This document shows positions 31,323-35,488 of a DNA stretch of 35,488 nucleotides, in pieces (positions within the stretch are counted from its first letter, which is position 1; each line of letters starts with the position of its first letter). The position numbers and the translations under genes were made by a program. Under the pieces are notes generated by a model that was not told the DNA's origin, did no database searches, and saw nothing but the letters and a program-made list of their open reading frames with translations. Source of the stretch: an uncultured Lachnospiraceae bacterium (GTDB taxonomy: Bacteria; Bacillota; Clostridia; Lachnospirales; Lachnospiraceae); assembly GCA_910587765.1 (NCBI GenBank), contig CAJUNR010000002.1:1-35488 (forward strand), given 5' to 3'.

Positions 31323-31351
31323 GTATGTAACTGGGAAGCAGGCATTAACTA
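31323..31351 (+). promoter_or_regulatory. RAT-type antitermination site
   Basis: GTAACTGGGAAGCAGGCATT-AAC fits the BglG/SacY-family RAT pattern, whose conserved parts are ACTG and GCAGGCA with an A-rich end. It overlaps the left arm of the terminator at 31341, so protein bound to the RAT hairpin would prevent the terminator from forming. Confidence 0.7.
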
Positions 31352-31393
31352 TGCATTAAACCAAGGGATGTTTATGCATGTTGATGCCTTTTT
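31341..31393 (+). terminator. Leader terminator of ptsG
   Basis: GGCATTAAC and GTTGATGCC pair with one G-U. Inner TATGCAT/ATGCATG and TAAAC/GTTTA extend the stem, and TTTTT follows at 31389. It is mutually exclusive with the RAT. Confidence 0.75.
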
Positions 31394-31456
31394 CTATGCG
31401 TAAAATCAGTGCACCATGGAGATAGTAAGGGGCAGAGACATGCACAAAACATCCGC

Positions 31457-31666
31457 AAAACAGCGGAGGCCCGGACAAAGCCCGGAAGGATTTCAGGACG
31501 TGGGACACGGCCGGAAATTCTTCCAGATCCGGGGCGGTGTTCGGGAAGAAGCGGAACTTTAAAAACAGCGGAGGCCCGGACAAAGCCCGGAAGGATTTCA
31601 GGACGTGGGACACGGCCGGAAATTCTTCCAGATCCGGGGCGGTGTTCGGGAAGAAGCGGAACTTTA
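31457..31666. repeat. Perfect 105-bp tandem duplication in the ptsG leader
   Basis: The 105 bases at 31457-31561 recur without a mismatch at 31562-31666. Each unit holds GGCCCGGACAAAGCCCGG and the TTCTTCC/GGAAGAA dyad. The last unit ends 19 nt before the ptsG ATG, directly before the GGAGGG SD. The period is 35 codons, so frames stay open through it, but I see no RBS or protein sense in it. Confidence 0.95.
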
Positions 31667-31685
31667 AATAGGAGGGATTGTTTTC

Positions 31686-33833
31686 ATGAAAGACAAGATT
31701 TTCGGTGTACTTCAGCGAGTGGGAAGATCCTTTATGCTTCCAATCGCAATCCTGCCGGTGGCAGGCCTGTTGCTGGGCGTGGGCGGCTCTTTTACCAATG
31801 AGACCATGCTTACTACTTACGGACTGATGGGGATCATGGGACCGGGAACGGTGCTTAACGCCATTCTGCAGGTTATGAGTGAGGCCGGTGACATCGTATT
31901 TGCCAATCTGCCCATTATTTTTGCCATGGGCGTCGCTATCGGTATGGCGAAAAAGGAAAAAGAGGTGGCGGCGCTGTCCGCGGCCATCGCATTTTTTATC
32001 ATGCATGCGTCCATCGGGGCCATGATCGTGAACCACGGCGGAGCAGAAGCCATGCTGGAAGGAGCTACCGCATCCGTAGTCGGTATCACATCTCTGCAAA
32101 TGGGCGTGTTCGGAGGCATTATCGTGGGATTGGGCGTGTCGGCCCTTCATAATAGATTTTACAAGATTGAACTTCCTCAGGTACTGTCTTTCTTCGGCGG
32201 CACCAGATTTGTACCCATTATCAGCGGGCTTGCCTATACGGTGGTGGGAATTCTGATGTTCTTTATCTGGCCGGTGATTCAGCAGGGGATCTATGCTGTT
32301 GGCGGCGTGGTGCTGGAGTCCGGTTATGCGGGAACCTGGGTGTACGGTCTGATGGAGCGTGCGCTGATTCCTTTCGGCCTTCATCATGTATTTTATCTGC
32401 CCTTCTGGCAGACGGCTCTTGGCGGGACGATGGAAGTGGGAGGACGTATGGTCGAGGGCGCTCAGAATATCTTCTTTGCACAGCTGGCGGATCCGACTGT
32501 GGAGCATTTTGCGGTGTCGGCTACCAGATTTATGACCGGTAAGTTCCCCCTGATGATCTTTGGCCTTCCGGGAGCGGCTCTTGCCATGTATAAAGTGGCG
32601 AAACCGGAGAAGAAGGAAGCGGTGGCAGGTCTTCTTCTGTCCGCAGCGCTGACCTCCATGCTGACCGGTATTACGGAGCCGCTGGAATTTACGTTCCTGT
32701 TTGTGGCGCCGCTTCTGTATGCGATTCACTGTGTATTTGCAGGACTTGCGTACATGCTGATGCATGTATTTAACGTAGGCGTGGGTATGACGTTTTCCGG
32801 CGGTTTGATCGATATGTTCCTGTTCGGCATCCTGCAGGGCAATGCCAAGACGAGCTGGGTCTGGATCGTAGTTGTCGGTATCGGATATTTTGCCGTGTAT
32901 TATTTCCTGTTCTCCTTCCTGATCACAAAAATGGATTTGAAGACTCCGGGACGGGACGACAGCGAGGAAGTGAAACTGTACCGCAGGAGCGATGTGGACG
33001 CGCGGAAGAAAGGGACTGCGGGAGCGGGCGGCGCCGCGTCGGAAGAAGACGAGCTGTCTGCGGCGATCTGCCGGGGACTTGGCGGCAAGAAAAATATCTC
33101 GGATGTGGACTGCTGCGCTACCAGACTTCGCTGTACGGTCCATAAATCCGAACTGGTGGACGACGCTCTGCTGAAATCGACCGGCGCATCCGGTGTGGTT
33201 CACAAAGGAAACGGTGTGCAGGTCATCTACGGGCCCAGAGTAACCGTCGTCAAATCCAATCTGGAAGACTATCTGGAGACCGCTCCGGACGAAGAATATG
33301 TTCCGGCAGGAAATGCGGGAGCAGAGTCTGCCGCGCCTGCAGAGGAGAAACCGGCGGGAAAAGTAGTGAAAAGCGATATCATCTACAGCCCGGTGAACGG
33401 GACGGCGGCCGATCTGTCCGAGACGCCGGATGAAGCGTTCGCAGGCCGGATGATGGGCGACGGCGCCATGGTCATTCCGGAGGACGGCGAGGTGCGGGCG
33501 CCGGAAGACGGTGAAGTCAGCTTTGTATTTGAAACGAAGCATGCGATCGGATTCGAGACGGCATCCGGCATCGCCATGCTGCTCCACATGGGCATCGACA
33601 CGGTGAATCTGAACGGACAGGGCTTTGAAGTGTTTGTAAACAACGGAGACAAGGTGAAAAAGGGCGATCTGCTCATGAAGATGGACCTGGAGTTCCTGAA
33701 GAAAAATGCACCGTCTCTTGCGTCGCCGGTGCTCTGTACGGAACTGTCGGAAAATCAGAAGATCCGTCTGTTGAAGACGGGAGCCGTCAAGGCCGGAGAC
33801 GAACTATATGCAGTAGATACTTTTGAAGGCTGA
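31686..33833 (+). CDS. ptsG: Glucose-type PTS permease, EIICBA
   Basis: 715 aa with domains in the order C-B-A. EIIC (about 1-420) has the glucose-family features MLPIAILPVAGLLLGVG, ALIPFGLHHVFYLPF and GITEPLEFTFLF. EIIB (about 450-535) has VDCCATRLRC, phospho-Cys477. EIIA (about 560-715) has LLHMGIDTVNLNGQGF, phospho-His634. It imports and phosphorylates glucose or a related hexose using PEP via HPr. GGAGGG lies about 9 nt before the ATG. It is governed by the RAT/terminator leader and the antiterminator encoded downstream. N-acetylglucosamine specificity cannot be fully ruled out. Confidence 0.93.
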   Translation: MKDKIFGVLQRVGRSFMLPIAILPVAGLLLGVGGSFTNETMLTTYGLMGIMGPGTVLNAILQVMSEAGDIVFANLPIIFAMGVAIGMAKKEKEVAALSAAIAFFIMHASIGAMIVNHGGAEAMLEGATASVVGITSLQMGVFGGIIVGLGVSALHNRFYKIELPQVLSFFGGTRFVPIISGLAYTVVGILMFFIWPVIQQGIYAVGGVVLESGYAGTWVYGLMERALIPFGLHHVFYLPFWQTALGGTMEVGGRMVEGAQNIFFAQLADPTVEHFAVSATRFMTGKFPLMIFGLPGAALAMYKVAKPEKKEAVAGLLLSAALTSMLTGITEPLEFTFLFVAPLLYAIHCVFAGLAYMLMHVFNVGVGMTFSGGLIDMFLFGILQGNAKTSWVWIVVVGIGYFAVYYFLFSFLITKMDLKTPGRDDSEEVKLYRRSDVDARKKGTAGAGGAASEEDELSAAICRGLGGKKNISDVDCCATRLRCTVHKSELVDDALLKSTGASGVVHKGNGVQVIYGPRVTVVKSNLEDYLETAPDEEYVPAGNAGAESAAPAEEKPAGKVVKSDIIYSPVNGTAADLSETPDEAFAGRMMGDGAMVIPEDGEVRAPEDGEVSFVFETKHAIGFETASGIAMLLHMGIDTVNLNGQGFEVFVNNGDKVKKGDLLMKMDLEFLKKNAPSLASPVLCTELSENQKIRLLKTGAVKAGDELYAVDTFEG

Positions 33834-33859
33834 AGGATCAATCTGCGGGGAGAGAAAGT

Positions 33860-34693
33860 ATGTTCAGAGTGAAGAAGGCGCTGAATCACAACACTGTGAT
33901 CGCCATTGGAATGGATGATAATCAGGAATATCTGCTGATCGGCAAGGGGATCGGGTTCGGGAAGAAAATCAGTGAAAGGATGGAGGCTCCGGACGGGTGC
34001 ACGGTCTATTCTCTGCATGAGAAGACGGAACGGGGCTCCGCCCTCGATCTGGTGAAAGGAATGGATCCGGTCTTTCTGGAGATTGCGGAGCAGGTATTGC
34101 AGGAAGGCGAGCGGGTCTTCGGAAAGATCGACCGGAGCATACTTTTTCCCATGGCGGACCACATTGCCTTTGCCGTTCAGAGGATCCGGAGCGGGGAGCA
34201 GATCAGCAACCCGCTGACCGGAGATATCCGGGCGCTGTTTCATATGGAATACAAGACGGCCGAATGTATCGTCCCGATTCTCAAGGAACGGCTGAATGCC
34301 AGCATTGACGAGCATGAGGTGGGTTACATCGCCTTACATATTCATTCGGCCATCGAGGATGAGAACGTGGCTCTGTCCATGCAGATTGCAAGAACCGTCC
34401 GGGAATGCATCCAGCTTGTGGAGACGGAAACAGGGGCCTCCATCGACGTGATGTCCCTGTCCTACAACCGGCTCATGAACCATGTGCGCTATATGGCCGC
34501 GCGCGCCATCAAGGGAGAGAAGCTGAAACTGGACATGAACGATTACATGTCGGTGAAATTTCCGGATGAGTTCCGGATGGCGTCCACCGTATGCAGCCAT
34601 CTGGAAAAGCATCTGAAAAAACCGCTGGACCCGGTGGAAATCGGATATCTGGCAATGCATATCCAGAGAGTGTCGGCGGAGCAGGACGCATAG
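33860..34693 (+). CDS. BglG/LicT/GlcT-family transcription antiterminator
   Basis: 277 aa. The N-terminal RNA-binding CAT domain (about 1-58) reads ALNHNTVIAIGMDDNQEYLLIGKGIGFGKK in outline. PRD1 (about 70-170) has ADHIAFAV and HEVGYIALHIHS; PRD2 (about 175-277) has a late VEIGYLAMHIQR. The histidines are targets of PTS phosphorylation. It should bind the RAT at 31323 and allow ptsG transcription when sugar is present. It lies 26 nt after ptsG, so it is part of its own regulon. GlcT and LicT cannot be separated with certainty. A strong terminator follows. Confidence 0.92.
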   Translation: MFRVKKALNHNTVIAIGMDDNQEYLLIGKGIGFGKKISERMEAPDGCTVYSLHEKTERGSALDLVKGMDPVFLEIAEQVLQEGERVFGKIDRSILFPMADHIAFAVQRIRSGEQISNPLTGDIRALFHMEYKTAECIVPILKERLNASIDEHEVGYIALHIHSAIEDENVALSMQIARTVRECIQLVETETGASIDVMSLSYNRLMNHVRYMAARAIKGEKLKLDMNDYMSVKFPDEFRMASTVCSHLEKHLKKPLDPVEIGYLAMHIQRVSAEQDA

Positions 34694-34715
34694 GCGGAAA
34701 GATATGCAGAAAACA

Positions 34716-34750
34716 AAGACGGCATGGCTTCAGGCCATGCCGTCTTGATT
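34716..34750 (+). terminator. Terminator of the ptsG operon
   Basis: AAGACGGCATGGC and GCCATGCCGTCTT form a perfect 13-bp stem around TTCAG. Only TGATT follows, so the T-run is weak; with AAA before the stem it may serve both strands. Confidence 0.75.
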
Positions 34751-34830
34751 ATGCGCAGCCCCATGCAGAGGGAGTATGCCGCAGAAGCGGCGCATGGGAC
34801 GCGCGGAGAGTAGGGGAAGATGGCGCTTCC

Positions 34831-35421
34831 CTACCCGATTTTTGTAACCATGGTTATGATCTGGGCATCAATCTGATAGTCCTCCAGAGTGCCGGAGACT
34901 TCATAGTACCAGATCATGCCGTCCGCGTCCAGGCTTCCTTTGCAGGTTCCATCCCGGAAATCTTCCGTGATGTCCACGCGGCTGTTTTCGTCAAGAACCA
35001 GCCAGATGCGGCCGTCCTTTTCTTCCAGCCGGTGAGCGGCCTCCACGTCGGATGTTTCCAGCGCGACATCCGCCTCCGCGCTGTCCATGTGCTCGGACTC
35101 CGCCGAAGCAGCCTCATAATTGTAATCGAAGAGCTGTCCGTCTTCCGCGTTCCGTTCCACTTCGACCTGTCTCGTCTCTCCGTCCGGCAGGGTGATGGTC
35201 AGGATCCAGGGCCGCCCGGAGGCGGCGTAGGAGATGACGTTGGTGAGCATCAGTACGGCGAAGGCCGCGGCCGCGATGGCGCCTCTCGACAGTGTCTTTC
35301 CGGTTCTGTTCATTTCGTTTTCGTTTTTCATATCTTTCACCTTTCCAAGCAGATTCTCAGAAGCATGTACTTCGTCGAACGTGCGCCGGTAGAAAGCTTT
35401 GAGATCTTTTTCTGTGTTCAT
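34831..35421 (-). CDS. Anti-sigma-factor-like membrane protein
   Basis: 196 aa. The N-terminal cytoplasmic part (about 1-40, KDLKAFYRRTFDEVHASENLLGKV) resembles the zinc-less anti-sigma domains of Firmicutes. One membrane helix spans about 48-66 (GAIAAAAFAVLMLTNVISYA). The C-terminal extracytoplasmic domain is acidic. The second ATG (35421) is chosen because GGAGG lies 7 nt upstream; the first (35427) is too close. The partner sigma gene would lie beyond the right edge. The family match is by style only. Confidence 0.7.
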   Translation of the reverse strand: MNTEKDLKAFYRRTFDEVHASENLLGKVKDMKNENEMNRTGKTLSRGAIAAAAFAVLMLTNVISYAASGRPWILTITLPDGETRQVEVERNAEDGQLFDYNYEAASAESEHMDSAEADVALETSDVEAAHRLEEKDGRIWLVLDENSRVDITEDFRDGTCKGSLDADGMIWYYEVSGTLEDYQIDAQIITMVTKIG

Positions 35422-35427
35422 TTCCAT

Positions 35428-35488
35428 GCCTCCTATTTGAGTTCCGCATCCGGACGGCTAATACCCCGTGGTCTGGAAGGATTTCTGC
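35428..35488. other. Right-edge segment without a supported gene
   Basis: On the minus strand a frame enters from the edge and ends at a TAG just before the SD of the anti-sigma-like gene, so the tail of an upstream gene is possible. GTCTGGAAGGAT also resembles a part of the palindromic element near 3347. Neither can be settled with 61 bases. Confidence 0.25.

Noticed and set aside
31457..31666. CRISPR-like repeats
   Set aside because: Only two units of 105 bp with no spacers, and no cas genes in the window.
31409..31801. Open frame with a 35-residue repeat across the 105-bp duplication
   Set aside because: The frame stays open only because the period is divisible by three. There is no convincing RBS and it runs into ptsG out of frame.
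31356..33587. Long open frame on the minus strand opposite ptsG (743 codons)
   Set aside because: It is the antisense shadow of ptsG and of the 105-bp repeat. It is rich in His, Arg and Gln and has no SD or domain; ptsG on the plus strand is certain.

Overview
The window looks like a chromosomal segment of a moderately GC-rich Clostridia species, probably a Lachnospiraceae-type gut anaerobe. This is inferred from strong AGGAGG-type ribosome binding sites, sigma-A promoters, a CsoR-type copper operon, orphan hybrid histidine kinases, a glucose PTS controlled by a BglG-type antiterminator, and protein styles typical of that group. No phage, plasmid, CRISPR or transposase gene is visible. The species cannot be named from the sequence alone.

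Layout: tRNA-Ser (minus strand); a three-gene Gtr-like surface glycosylation operon (DUF6056 membrane protein, GtrB-type glycosyltransferase, GtrA flippase); tRNA-Pro; a diaminopimelate decarboxylase-type gene; ilvE; a copper operon (copA fused to copZ, then csoR) with its own CsoR-type operator; a secreted SH3/NlpC-P60 cell-wall hydrolase; RNase P RNA; exodeoxyribonuclease III; a MerR-DUF362-HD operon; a Ktr/Trk potassium uptake operon followed by a small membrane protein and kdpDE; an HD hydrolase; divergent lysR and cstA; a two-TM protein of unknown function; an FmdE-family protein; an XRE regulator with a palindrome-rich leader; two hybrid histidine kinases in tandem; ptsG behind a RAT/terminator leader with a perfect 105-bp tandem duplication; its BglG-type antiterminator; and an anti-sigma-like membrane protein (minus strand) whose partner would lie beyond the right edge.

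The most unusual feature is a family of about 0.2-kb palindromic elements placed just after stop codons. There are three long copies (3191-3398, 9219-9431, 11990-12185), one 71-bp internally deleted copy (4993-5063) and one remnant (about 20308-20355). They have terminal inverted repeats of the type GTTACTTTTCACAC, flanking 7-8-bp direct repeats in at least two cases, and paired base changes that keep their stems. They behave like a MITE with a conserved foldback, and one copy supplies the stop codon of csoR. Other notable points are an in-frame internal ribosome binding site that could release free CopZ from the CopA-CopZ fusion, promoters nested inside inverted repeats (NlpC/P60 gene; lysR/cstA), a start-region motif shared by kdpD and the XRE gene, and KdpDE linked to Ktr instead of kdpFABC.

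Several units are self-contained control loops. CsoR can repress its own operon, MerR sits behind a 19-bp-spacer promoter with a dyad, and the PRD antiterminator follows a transporter whose leader carries the antitermination site.
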